DNA of 64,000 bases from Polytrichum commune (lineage: Eukaryota; Streptophyta; Polytrichopsida; Polytrichales; Polytrichaceae), in assembly GCA_950295325.1 (NCBI GenBank), contig OX485806.1, positions 26,412,001-26,476,000 of the forward strand. Reading direction: 5' to 3'. The position numbers and the translations under genes are program-made. Of this stretch, positions 1 through 10,914 are shown piece by piece. Numbering within the stretch: position 1 is the first letter of the stretch; the number at the start of each line of letters is the position of its first letter. A model generated the notes under the pieces. That model searched no databases. It was not told the DNA's origin and saw only the letters and a program-made list of their open reading frames with translations.

Positions 1-402
1 ACATCTTCAAGAATCTAATGTTGTTGTTGATCAACCAATGCCAATATGCTTTCCAAAAGTCTACTTATTGAAACAAAATATAAAGAGTCAATTGGTGTGT
101 GTTGTGAATGTGCACTACCGTGTTTAAACTTGACAAATACTTACTAAACCATCCTATGGTGGTTTCTATTTTAAACTTGTGTATGTTTAAAATAGAAAAG
201 GCAACACATGAAAAATCAAGTGCAGAACATAGCCTATCATCGTTTTTTGGTATGAACTCAATGAAGACTTCTTTACTTCAAGCAAACACATAGGATCTGT
301 CCATAGTCATTTGAATCTATTGCCAATGCACAATGTTGATTTGAATCATTTTCAAGAATCATCTTCGGTATTGAATATTTGGGTCAACTTTTGTTGCATA
401 CC
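1..402. other. Left flank of the piggyBac element, no gene seen
   Basis: AT-rich sequence with no ORF that looks coding. It ends at the TTAA target site (403-406) of the piggyBac element. Nothing else is recognised here. Confidence 0.5.
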
Positions 403-1014
403 TTAACCCCTAAATGCCCGAGTCCCTCCATGGACGTTTTTTCTAATAAAATAGTGCATGTCTTTACTACAATCCCCAAGCCATGAATTGATCTTTGATC
501 CAAAATCTAACCGTATAGATGTGATTAGAACTTGTATATTAGTAAGTACACCAATTTTGAGTCCTTGATTGCATAATAGTTGTGAATTCAATGTAGATAA
601 ATGTGTGTAATCTTTTTTTAGTATGCTGCCCCTCCTCACAATGTTGGCTAAAATTGGTCATAAGTATTTTTGGTAGTTAGAGGTGGCACGAACAACCCCA
701 TCATGTTGAAGAGAACAAAAATGTGAATCCAATGACCCTATGTGTGCATGTAGACCTACCCAAATCTAATTCGCACTCCTCCTTGCAATTGGTGAAACGC
801 ATTTGTTTTTTTTAACACTTGACAATTTCATATGGAAAATTGCTTCACATCAATGGTCGTGATTAGTAATATTTGACGGTGAAAAGAACAGGATTTTTTT
901 ACTCTTTCCAGTGCAACAATTCTCAAAAGAAATGACATACGGGAACTCCGTGGATGTCAAAAATAAGTAAATTGGTCCAATTAGCAAAAACATTTGGGAA
1001 ATAGTGAAGAACTA

Positions 1015-1150
1015 CCACCGCCCATTCCCAACATCATGGGTGGGACCCCTCTCCGCCTACAAGGTACCTTGTCCAACCTACCTCCTATTGCCTACATCAT
1101 GGGTGGTTCCCTTTTCCCTCTAACAAGGTACTTCCTCCAACCTACCACCT
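1015..1150. repeat. Two-copy tandem repeat (about 65-70 bp) in piggyBac
   Basis: Two adjacent imperfect copies share CATCATGGGTGG, an ACAAGGTAC block and CCAACCTACC. They lie between the transposase stop and the left terminal repeat, so they belong to the 3' untranslated or subterminal part of the element. Confidence 0.6.
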
Positions 1151-1568
1151 AGTCGTCACCTAATTGCCACCTACTTGCCACCTCAATTGAGCCTATCCAC
1201 TAAATGAAGTACTTATCTATTCTAAAATTTAGCCCGCTGCTCCCGGTCCCGCCATACAAGGTGCTGCCCCAATAATCAACATTAGTCAATAGGTCATAAC
1301 TTCTACATAATCAACTATTTTAGCGTGCAACTTTTTTTGACCGGTAGCTACAATGTTTGTGCATGTTCTCAGTTGTACAATCCAACAAAAAGGAATCACA
1401 GCCCCCTAGAATGTCACTAAAATCACTTTCACCTCGTGGTTTTTACATATATTTTCAAACATGCCTAACTTTTACATATGAACATTGTTTCTAATGGCAT
1501 TTTAGCTGCCTTTTGCATATTGAGGGTACAAATGTAAAAAAAATAAAACTTATTGATGAGCATTACCT

Positions 1569-3257
1569 TCAATCGAAAATGGGCCGGTGCACCGCCGCCC
1601 AACATTCTCCAATATGCATATGATGCCCAAGGCAACAAGGACAATAAGTTTGGCACCGTATGCGGCATTCACAACAAACTTTGCGGTGTGGGCTCCACAT
1701 GGGCATATGAAGAAGTCCGACATGCCGATTGTACCGAGAAGTGCACTTGCGGGACCGGAGGTGGTGTGAGGCCAAAACTTTGGCCAAGCGTAATTGAAAA
1801 GATTTGTGACTCAAAGGTCGGTTTCCTAGAGTCAAAGACTGTGCGCAATGTAGTTTCCACGTGTTTACCACGGTAGTGTCCAAAAGAAAGAAAAAAAGCC
1901 TGTGCCACCACTTATGAGTCCGAACTTGAGAGGAATATTCTCCCCTTAGTTGGTCCGCCACATCTACCCCCCGCATATAGGTTGTGTATTGGTAATGCAT
2001 AGGGGAGGTCTCAACATCCTTACGCACGGAACCCACCCGCCGTGAGACCACCGGACATTCTTCCCCTACCCCATGGATTGGTGGGGCCACGGTGGACATC
2101 ACAAGGACAGGTTTTTTATCCACCCATACAATAGCACTAAGTTTTTTGGATGCATGCATCCTCCACTCTAAATGTCCTTGAGGGGACTTTGCATAAAGTG
2201 ATTTTTTAGCGAGGGCGGTTGGAAGGCCAATACGGTCGGCCCTAACCGTGCCCGTCGCATAGGTGCCCTTCCCCAAAAGTTCCATAAACAAGGGCACTGA
2301 AGAAAAAAAGTTATCCATAACTACTATGTGGCCCCTATTCTCCAACCCCTTCAATAATGCGTGTACCACATTTGCCCCTTGCTTAGCCTCCCCTTTCTTA
2401 GACCCTTTGATTCCGGGAACCCCCTTATTGGCCCCACAATATACGTCGAAAGTCCATACGTATCTCGATGTAGAGTCCGTAAGACACCATACCTTGATTC
2501 CCCACTTAGTGGGCTTTTTAGGCATGTATTGACGGATGAGACAATACTTGCCCTTGTATTGTACCATCATCTCGTCTACGGTAACCTTATCCCCTAAATT
2601 CCACATGCCCTTACAACGATCCCTAATCTCATCCAATAGCCACCGTAATTTTACCAATTTGTCAAAGTCCCCGCTTGACCGATCCGTAGTTGCGGCATGG
2701 TCATTATGCACATGTAAGCAACGAATAATGTGTTCATAGCGATTCCGGGTCATAATTGAGGATATAACCGGGCACCACAAAAAATCACAGGATTTTTTCC
2801 AATAAGACCTTACATTGGGCTCAATTTTTATCCCCATATATAAAGAAATTGCTAAAAAGGCCCTCAACTCCGGTGGGTGTAAGGCAAACCACGTATCCCC
2901 ACCCCGTAACTTTTTGGGAGTGCATTTAGAACGTGGGTTTATCTCCGATGCATACCTATTTGTCTCCGCACATATTTTACGTAATGTGTGAGGAGTCCAG
3001 AACTTATGGAACAAGGTATACAACGTGGGCATTTTATTAGAAGGGATTGGCAAGCCTGGTGACGGACCCCTAAATTTAGCAGGTGCCGGATCAAATGTGG
3101 AGACTGTCTTTTGCCACGATGCATCACAGTAAATTTCTTTCAAGGTTGGTAATTTTATATGCCCCCTCTTCTGTCTACCCACAACTTCATTATCCAACAA
3201 TTCACCCTTTTTTGCACATGCTGCCAACACCACAAAAGCATAAACTTTGATAAGCAT
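1569..3257 (-). CDS. piggyBac transposase (DDE_Tnp_1_7 family)
   Basis: This 562-residue ORF encodes a cut-and-paste transposase that inserts at TTAA. The three conserved catalytic aspartates are visible: D228 in VDEMMVQYKGK, D315 in VVMDNFFSS, and D432 in MRGVDVADQLRGEY (D435 is the companion aspartate). Residues 528-552 form a Cys/His-rich tail (CCECRIRCQTYCPCC, then HH, H and C), matching the C-terminal zinc-binding domain that reads the terminal repeats in piggyBac. No stop or frameshift interrupts it, so the catalytic core looks intact. The first ATG (3257-3255) is provisional. A pyrimidine-rich stretch ending in AG lies just upstream on the minus strand, so this may be the last exon of a longer gene whose N-terminal part is the ORF at 3340-5671. 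Confidence 0.93.
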   Translation of the reverse strand: MLIKVYAFVVLAACAKKGELLDNEVVGRQKRGHIKLPTLKEIYCDASWQKTVSTFDPAPAKFRGPSPGLPIPSNKMPTLYTLFHKFWTPHTLRKICAETNRYASEINPRSKCTPKKLRGGDTWFALHPPELRAFLAISLYMGIKIEPNVRSYWKKSCDFLWCPVISSIMTRNRYEHIIRCLHVHNDHAATTDRSSGDFDKLVKLRWLLDEIRDRCKGMWNLGDKVTVDEMMVQYKGKYCLIRQYMPKKPTKWGIKVWCLTDSTSRYVWTFDVYCGANKGVPGIKGSKKGEAKQGANVVHALLKGLENRGHIVVMDNFFSSVPLFMELLGKGTYATGTVRADRIGLPTALAKKSLYAKSPQGHLEWRMHASKKLSAIVWVDKKPVLVMSTVAPPIHGVGEECPVVSRRVGSVRKDVETSPMHYQYTTYMRGVDVADQLRGEYSSQVRTHKWWHRLFFFLLDTTVVNTWKLHCAQSLTLGNRPLSHKSFQLRLAKVLASHHLRSRKCTSRYNRHVGLLHMPMWSPHRKVCCECRIRCQTYCPCCLGHHMHIGECWAAVHRPIFD

Positions 3258-3339
3258 ATGGTTTCAGTCTCTGCTGTGAACAAGTCATTTATTTAGAAAA
3301 GAGAAAATAACCAAAAAATGCACACCTTGGCCCCAAAGC

Positions 3340-5671
3340 TCACTGCACTCTCACATGGTGCTTCATATTCCACCAGAAACAGAAACAGATGAATATAGCT
3401 CCAAAAAAAACCAAAAAAAACAAGTTACCAGCATGTCTTGCTGGGTGGTGCCCTGCTGTCTGCACTGGTGCTCTGCTGGCTTCGCCGAGCAGCACAATCC
3501 CCGCCCTCTCCCTGCTGTACGCGGCATTGCTCTTCCCTCCAGTAGTCTCCCTTCCATCACTCTCCCCGATGCCTGCCTGCCTTGTTGACTTCAGTTTCTT
3601 GCGAGCTCCAGCGCTAGCTCCTGCCGGGCGCTTCCCCCTTGGCCGGCCGATCTCACCCCTCCTTGCTGGATTGCAGATGCGCCGGATTGGAACGTCGGAT
3701 TGCAGTGGAGGCGCAGCTACTGGAGTCAGGCCGAGGACGTCGTCGATCCCCCCTTGCTGCTGTAAGTGAACGCACCCCTCTTCACAGGGTCGATTCACCT
3801 TCTGTCTGCAGAAAATCTTTTTTTTTGCTATGATTGCTTCACCCTGTGGCCTCTGTGGAGGATTGCAGCTTGCCCCTGTGGCCACCTGCGCAGGATTGTG
3901 GAGGATTGCAGCTCCGAGGAACCCCACGGCAGCAGGTGCGTCCCCCGACTGTCCCAGCGGCGACACCGAATTCGGAGATCCGTGCGGAGACGTCAAACAT
4001 CGACTGCTCCCAGCTGCGACATCAAATTCCGCTGCAGCAAGTGCGTCCCCGCACCCACCCCTTCTTACTGGATTTTTTGGCTGATTGTTGCCGTTCGTGA
4101 ATGTCTTGGCACATTCCGGCAGATGGGTCACACTCGGCTCAGCCAAACCTTGCAGGTGGACATCACCAGGTACGTCCCCGCACCCATCCTTTTGTGCTGT
4201 TTTTTGTTTTTGTTTGTGAGAACCATTGCAGATTGCTGGAAGTCTGTGCTGCGATTTCACTGCAGCATTCATCGTCGCCGACCTGAGCCTCATTGTTCGA
4301 CCAGGTACGTCTCCGATCCGCCTCAATTTTGGTATTTTTTTTTTCTGCCCTGCCTTCTGATAGCCATTGCCGTCTCCCACAGATTTTCGGAGCAGTGAGG
4401 CTACTGCAGTATTCTTCCTCGGTGCTTCGGACTTCTCTGTGACAGAAGGTATTCTACTGCTTCCAACCATCCTTGCTCCTTTGCTGTGCTGCAAGTTAGT
4501 TCCATTTTGTTGCTGCAAATCATCGTGATTTTCTAGCCTTTCTGCCCAGCCCGCCCATTCTGCTGTTTGCTCATGAATGTCATCAGGTGATTCACATGGC
4601 CAACAGTCGTCTCCATCTCTAATGCCCTCTTCATCTTCAGACTCATCATCACTCGAAATATTACAAGTTGCCTCAACATTTTTCATGGGTTGTATTGAAT
4701 TGTTTTCATGCCTCAAAATGTGCTCCGTGAAGCCACTTGGAATACATTTGCTAGTTCCATCAGCAAATAAAACATCATACATACTAACATTTGACTGCAA
4801 ATCAATGTAGCTCCTTTGCACAACACCTAACATCCAATCTAAATCTTGTTCATCCTTTTGCGATTGCTCTAAGTCATTCACAACGTACTTTGGTACCCTC
4901 ACTGCTACTCCATGGTCTTCTACCATAAGCTCTGTGAATCTGTCATGTATGGAACCACTTTGGGAGCACACGTCCCGTTCTCCCTTTCGTGTTGGTGGCA
5001 GCCCTATTGCTTCCAGGGCCTTCCTCTTGTGTCCTTGCTCGTTTGTTGTTGTTGATGCCTTCTCCGCCATCGATATGCTCGCCTTCTTTGCAGCAATCCT
5101 CAATCTCTCTCCCGCACGCTTCCTTCCCTCCAACCAACCTTTTGTGTAAGTGACTCCTGTCTTTGTTGTTGTCTTGGATGTGCCCCTCTTGATTGCTAAC
5201 TTGGGCAGCTTCCTTCTTGCACTCACATCCTTTGGCCATCCCAGATCGCTCACTTGCAACATCAATGTCAAAGCTCCTCTTTCCTCCAACTCCGTGAGGA
5301 CAATCTGTTGCCATGTCTCCTTGTGCCTCTCCACCATCTGGCCAGACCACTGTTCTCAATGTGTCTCTCACAGCATCCGAAAATCCTCGGACATGTCTCT
5401 CCTTCCACCCCAAAATGTGAGCTACTTGTTGATAGTACCTAGATCTAAACGCTATATTCCTTGGGATAGTGCCGATATTTCGCCACTTCCTTGGCTTGGG
5501 CAACTTTGTAAGATAGTTAGAATCCAATGCAGCTAGTATGATTCTCTCTTGTTGTGCACTTGCACCTTGCAACTTCACCCAATTTCGGATTATGTCTACT
5601 GGTCCTCCCAAGTAGCAAAGAGACATAGGAGGATTAGGAATTTCGTCCATTGTGACAAATTTGTATGGCAA
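3340..5671 (-). CDS. Companion ORF of piggyBac element (N-terminal exon or accessory protein)
   Basis: On the transposase strand and upstream of it lie two overlapping long reading frames. The first starts at 5671 (MPYKFVTMDEIPNPPM) and reads well to about 5340. The second, open from about 5337 to 3340, continues with protein-like sequence: a basic Lys/Arg-rich stretch, an acidic run SSDDESEDEE, then AEWAGWAERLE, then a low-complexity Gly/Ala/Pro/Arg-rich tail over a tandemly repeated GC-rich tract. The change of frame near 5340 is either a one-base frameshift or a short intron (for example donor GTAGCT near 5433 and acceptor GGCCAG at 5338). I recognise no domain. It could be an accessory protein, or the acidic N-terminus of the transposase joined by splicing across 3260-4500. 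Its placement inside the terminal repeats is directly seen; its role is not. Confidence 0.55.
3680..4400. repeat. GC-rich imperfect tandem modules inside piggyBac
   Basis: Read on the plus strand, modules of roughly 100-150 bp recur, each ending in a motif such as AGGTGCGTCCCCCG, AAGTGCGTCCCCGCACCC, AGGTACGTCCCCGCACCC and AGGTACGTCTCCGATCC. The minus-strand reading frame stays open across all of them. GC content is well above that of the flanks. Confidence 0.6.
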
Positions 5672-5879
5672 TAGAGATTTGTGAATTCAAATTCGAATTC
5701 ATCAAACATATATACACGTCTTTTGCATTCAACACATTACTACCCGTTATCTTGCACAATGTCTGTGTATGTTATGAAAATTCTTACCGATTAGTTAGGT
5801 GGACTACTTTGCAACGTTCTGTTGGCATAAATTTTTGTGGGTTTTTTCATTTGAAGAAGTTGTGACCACCGTCAAATTG

Positions 5880-5902
5880 TTACTTTCACGGCGTGAAAGT
5901 AA
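5880..5902. promoter_or_regulatory. Perfect hairpin upstream of the piggyBac ORFs
   Basis: TTACTTTCAC and GTGAAAGTAA form 10-bp perfect arms around GGC. It lies about 210 bp upstream of the first ATG at 5671, inside the element, where a promoter or transposase-binding site could sit. The function is inferred from position only. Confidence 0.4.
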
Positions 5903-6381
5903 TAGAGGCGGTTGGAATTGATGAGGTGGTCGTTACCCCCCGCCACAGTGGCTACAGTGCACTATTCTTGTATTTGGGAGGTTGCAAGCATGGAGTGATT
6001 CCATTGGTTACGATTTCATGTTTTACCGCGCCAAACTACGTACCGCTGCCTACAATGAAGGGCCCATTATCTTTCACTCTGTCAAGAGCCACACCCATTG
6101 CACCCACATTTATTTTTTCTCCTTGCCCGCTTGGAGATAGGGATTTTCTTATTGGTTCTCCAATGCTGCCCGCTTCTACTAGTATGACATATATGCCTTT
6201 GAGGCCCTCTCTAAAATCAAATATTTATTTTTTTCTGTCAAAAAAGCCTCAACTCACAAGTTACCTCCCTATACTGCCCGTAAATTTTTTTTCCACGGTC
6301 AAAGGAATTTAACTGCCCACACCCAAACGAGCCGAAATTTTTGGTCGACCATATATGGTCGCTCGGGCAGTTAGGGGTTAA

Positions 6382-8100
6382 GATTCCTTGTTTGTGAGTT
6401 GTGAGCATGTCTCATGTCTTAACTCTATTGTCTCAAGGACATTTTGTGCTCTAGTTTGTTTTGTTGGATTTGTTTGCTTTTGGGCCCTTGGAGCATTAGA
6501 CTTGGTCTAAGCCATGAGAACTAGTAGTACACAACAATATTGTTCATGTGTGACACAATTGTATTGGCTAGAAAGGTGCTCTCTATAGGATTGTGCATGA
6601 CTCTTTCCTTCACAAATTCTACTTTAGTTTTTGAAGATAGATATTGATTGGAACTTCCAATTGAGTTCTCTTCCTTTTCTTCACTTTATCTCCCCTCTTT
6701 CTATCCCTACAACTCCACCTATTCCAGCACAACTACTATAAATGTGAAAAACATGTTCAAGATCTAAAATTTGACGTGTACGTGTATAGAACATGGATGA
6801 AAATGATGGTTGAAATGTTTACAGTTGAGCACTTCGGAGTTCTTCTCAAAGGGCATAAGCCATCGCCAACTTTAGGTTGTCAATGGAATTAACACATCTA
6901 CTATTTCAATTGGAGCATACATACCTCGGGGTGGACTCTTGATTGGAAACCTAAATGACATGCATGAGTCACTGTGAAATCAAACCCCCTCTATATCAGA
7001 AGTTTGTAAAAGAAAACAAATATATACATACTAACATCATGCTTAAAAATGGACTCATGTATTTATTCTAAGATTTTTGATTTATTGTGAGAAATGCCTC
7101 TACTACATATACAAAATATAAATCATGAATTAAATAGGCATATAACATCCACTTTCACTTTCTAATAAAGAAGCCATTGAACATTTTTTTCATTTATAGC
7201 ATGCAATCCAATGATTTCATCAATAAACTTAACCCAAACCCAGAGAGCAAAAGTCAAGGGAGCCCATGAGCTCTCCTTTATATAAATTACGTATGCTAAT
7301 GCCTCAAATAACACCCCTACTTACACTCACATTAGTTCGTACATAATATGAAGAATCGACCCCTGGGCATACATATATGTAGGATTCTTTATAAGAGGCA
7401 TTTGAGCTTGTCATATGACTTAGACTAAACACATACCATGTACATCTAATCATTGTTACCACATTTGACTTATTTTCACTTCCTCTTTTTATTACGTTTT
7501 CCTGAAAATGGATTCCATGTCATAGATTGCCTAAAACATAATCTCAATACTTGTTGGGGGTTCGAACAAACCATCACGTATCCCATATAAACACAGACAC
7601 AATCATTTAAGGGTTAATTGAGGTCACCCTAACCTTATAGGTTGCTCCTTGGCATGCACAAGGGAGTCACCTAGTGTTAAATGTTGCATACATGTGCAGT
7701 ATATTTTATGGGGGGCCTAAAAAAAGAGTAAGGAGCTCTAGAAGTATTAATTTATTTTTGAAATAATAATAAATAATTATGGCATACATTTTTCTGGCAT
7801 ACATTTTGAGGACCCTATAAATACATAGTATTGGAATTTAAACCTTTTGATGGGATGATATGTCAATTATAAATGTCTAGAGCTTTTATATCCATAACCA
7901 TATATATATAGATATATATAAAGAAACCAAGAACCTTGAAAGTAGGAGTAGAAGTAATAGAGGCATTTTTCAAGATTCCAATACACATAAACATAGTAGT
8001 GAAAACTACTTTTGATATATATTTATTGATGAGATGTAGTGTAAATCGAGTGACCATAAAATGCATCCATAACATTTCCTCAAGATGACAACCAAGGTTC
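6382..8100. other. Gene-free AT-rich stretch
   Basis: No coding potential or RNA gene was recognised between the piggyBac right end and the retrotransposon remnant. Short AT microsatellites occur near 7905-7920. Confidence 0.4.
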
Positions 8101-8959
8101 CAAGATTAATTCAAGATTTCAGTGCAACAAAAAGAAAGGCATCCTAAGATTCGAGAGGTCCATGTGCAGTATCTTTTGTTGTTCTGTGATATCTACATCC
8201 TTTGAATCTCACCAATGGCACATGACTAGTTTAACTCTATCTTTGGTGTCAGTTAGAGAGGATTTTGCTATGGGAAAAACAGGGTTTCTAGCTGCAAGTG
8301 GTGTAATCACAAAAATATAAGGATTCACAAAAACAAAAGGAACATGCTCACAGAGTTTCATTGAAATCCAAACTATACAGATTAAGTGGTTCCTCCTCAA
8401 AGATACAGAACAAAACTCCAAACTCTAATAAAAACATGAGAGAGGGAATGCCTTGGAAGAGGAACCCCCCCCCCCTTATATATCCACTCACACTTTAGAT
8501 AACTAGGTGATCCACACCAATCCCCCTAATCTCTATCTACTCACACTTTTAAACAACTAGGTGATCCACATCAACCCCCTAATCACTATCCACTCACACT
8601 TTTAGACAACTTTCTCTATCAATTTCCTAACTTTAAACTTCTCCTAGCTTTAGATTTTTCTTAACTTTAGACTTCTCCTAACATTACTTTCACACATTGG
8701 ACTTCTCCTAACTTCAAACTTCTCCTAACATTGTTTTTCTAACATTAGACTTCTCCTAACATTGTTTTTCTAACATTAGACTTCTCCTAACATTACTTTC
8801 ACACGTTGGACTTCTCCTAACATTCTATATTATTTCTTTCCACGAAAATGGATGAAGACAAATCAAAATAACAATACCATATGTTTTTTACATCGTGTAA
8901 GAGTTTGCCTCACGACATTCACCCCCTCCAAACCTGCACATCCTCCGGTATGTGCCAAT
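8100..8959 (-). repeat. Possible LTR-side sequence with tandem repeats
   Basis: This lies downstream (minus sense) of an integrase remnant, where a 3' LTR would be expected, but no LTR ends were identified. It holds a run of 13 C (about 8466-8478), three imperfect 60-bp copies around CACTCACACTTTTAGACAAC / AACTAGGTGATCCACA (8481-8610), and a cluster of repeated GACTTCTCCTAACATT units (8630-8830). Confidence 0.45.
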
Positions 8960-9530
8960 TCAAATATCGTCGTCTTCCTTACATGCCTTCACATCTTCTA
9001 CTTCATCAAAATCAAAACCCTCAAAACCTATAAGATCATTTGGAATAAACATGCTATCTCTCCTCCTAAACACTTTTACCCACTTCCCAACCACGGGTAT
9101 CTTCAACCTTGTGCCATCCAACTCACAAAGAGAATAGGTGACATTGTCATGTACTGCAATTACCACATATGAACCAAACCATCTTCGAGCAAACTTTCTT
9201 AGATGCTATGTTGATGTTCACAACTACTATCAAATATCAACATCCAATCTCCAACCTTAATTGGTTTGGATCTCAAACGGTAAGTTTTGTCTAATCTCTC
9301 TTTATTATGTAGTCTTGTAGCCTTCATGTTCTCTAATGCAATCTCTTGATTTTGAGGCAATATTTCAAGTTGTTGAATTCGGAGCTCCAATAACATCGTT
9401 TTTGTAATGTCATCCTCCCAATTCAACACTAACCACATAGGAACAGAATCCTCCACAGGCATAATTGGCTTTTGGCTCAACATCAACTCAATGGGCTTAT
9501 ACCTAGTAACAATGCTATGAGTGATTTTGT
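8960..9530 (-). pseudogene. Ty3/gypsy polyprotein 3' remnant (integrase C-terminal region)
   Basis: Minus-strand frames read RYKPIELMLSQKPIMP, then a block with LENMKATRLHNKERLDKTY and KVGDWMLIFDSS, then after a frame change near 9190 KFARRWFGSYVV and CELDGTRLKIPV...FRRRD. This is the usual order of the integrase C-terminal region of Ty3/gypsy elements. The frame change and the absence of the catalytic integrase and reverse transcriptase show a decayed fragment. Confidence 0.75.
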
Positions 9531-9539
9531 CTGCCTAGA

Positions 9540-9615
9540 AAGCAAAGCCTTATGCTTAATGCTTTATGCTTTAGGCATTAGGCTTTAGGTTTTAGCCTTA
9601 TGCTTTAGGCTTTGC
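9540..9615. repeat. Simple repeat of TTAGGCTTTA/TTATGCTTTA type
   Basis: A low-complexity run of short units such as GCTTTATGCTTTAGGC and ATTAGGCTTTAGG occurs next to the integrase remnant. It resembles slippage-generated sequence rather than a coding or regulatory element. Confidence 0.55.
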
Positions 9616-10684
9616 TTTATGGGTAGACAAAGTAATTCATAGCATTGTCATTGGGTAATTGACAATGTCATCCAACTCACGAAGAGATAGGATGCATTAA
9701 CATTGTCATTGTTATTATCATTGAGGATAGGATGGCATATGATAATGCATCCTATCCTTAGGCAATTAGGCAATTAGGCAAAACAATGTACTAGAGTATC
9801 GTGGTAGATTGAACATAACATTACTCAACAACATGTTGATGCATTGCGGAGTGGGAAATTTTGCAAGCATAATGACCCTTTTATGTTGTGTTTCCAATAC
9901 AAAGTGAACAATTTTCAACCGGGATATTATTCACCATGTGCCTTAGAACTAACAAATCGCCACTATCTCGGGCTTGCCATACCAGAGATACTTTGTATCA
10001 AATGATTTACTAGTTGAAATGTGCATTGCAATTAGCTAGAGATTTAATATGACCATTGCCGAGGGCCCATGTGGGCAGCTAAACCTACTTGGCAAGTTTG
10101 CTGGTTGGGAATAATTAAATAAGGTTTGGCAACCTCTCATTGTTCCACCCCCATTTAGAAAAGGCGCAGGAGCTAGTGCCTAACTAATGTTATGAAACAC
10201 TTTGCATGTCAAACTGTAGCCTCGGGTGGGGCACTTAGTGCATGTGGCATAATATGGGGAGGATTAAATTCATATGATAAATTTTTATATAAAGAAATTC
10301 CAAGAAATGAAGGGTCCATTAAAAATAGACAATCCCATTACAAGTAAAATGGATAGTATAAATTATGGGCCATTACTATTTAGTATAATTAATATAGGGG
10401 TTGCATTTTAGGATTCTAGGGATTTTTAGCACACAATCACTTTTTTCTTTTCTTCTTTTTGTGTGAATACACTTGCACTTTCGCAATGCATATAATGTAT
10501 GATATGTTAGTTGTTCATATGGTTGTGTATGATATGCATGTGTGATATAGCTATGTTTTGTTTGACGTATTAGAATGATATTTTTGCAAGTGCTTTTCTT
10601 CTTTATGCTTCAGTTTCAACCGGTTGCATGTATAGAATCTATAGTCTTCATGGCTAAATTTTTTGTCATGTCTAATGTGTAAAT
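9616..10684. other. Gene-free stretch
   Basis: No gene is seen. Short imperfect duplications such as GATAGGATG...CATCCTATCC near 9690-9760 are the only local structure noticed. Confidence 0.35.
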
Positions 10685-10687
10685 ACA

Positions 10688-10911
10688 CACTAGAGGAAAA
10701 CTTATCCATTATAACCATTCACTGCAACTTGGCCATTGCAACTCATGGTGAGAAAATGCATAATTGTATCATTCTGATTGTCAACCATAGGGTTTTGGTT
10801 AGCAATTGTCCAAAACTGCAACCAAATTGTGTTATTTATGCATTTTCTCACTATGAGTCGCAATAGCCAAGTCACAACGGATGGTTGTAATGGACAAATT
10901 TTCTTCTAGTG
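10688..10911. mobile_element. CACTA-like MITE (long hairpin) with ACA duplication
   Basis: The 224-bp segment starts CACTAGAGGAAAAC and ends TTTTCTTCTAGTG. Its two halves are inverted copies for about 85 bp (for example ATTATAACCATTCACTGCAAC against the inverse of GGATGGTTGTAAT, and TGAGAAAATGCAT on both arms). It is flanked by ACA on both sides (10685-10687 and 10912-10914), a 3-bp target duplication as in CACTA elements. The termini resemble the plant CACTA consensus CACTACAAGAAAA. There is no coding capacity. Confidence 0.78.
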
Positions 10912-10914
10912 ACA

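Larger units (their letters stand above)
403..6381 (-). mobile_element. piggyBac-superfamily DNA transposon with both ends
   Basis: A TTAA at 403-406 and another at 6378-6381 bracket a 5,971-bp element, as expected for the TTAA duplication of piggyBac. The terminal inverted repeats are CCCCTAAATGCCCGAG (407-422) and, read from the right end, CCCCTAACTGCCCGAG (6377-6362), matching at 15 of 16 positions. A perfect 16-bp palindrome CGACCATATATGGTCG (6346-6361) abuts the right repeat, and a smaller palindrome TCCATGGA (427-434) lies just inside the left one. The element carries a transposase (1569-3257) and a long same-strand ORF (3340-5671). Intact ends plus an unbroken transposase point to fairly recent activity; that is an inference. 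Confidence 0.9.

Noticed and set aside
3766-4398. 210-residue plus-strand ORF, rich in Arg, Ser and Cys
   Set aside because: It is the antisense of the GC-rich repeat tract in the piggyBac companion ORF; the composition follows the repeats, with no recognisable domain.
5893-6312. 139-residue plus-strand ORF inside piggyBac
   Set aside because: Located in the likely promoter side of the element, opposite to both element genes, with no recognisable motif.
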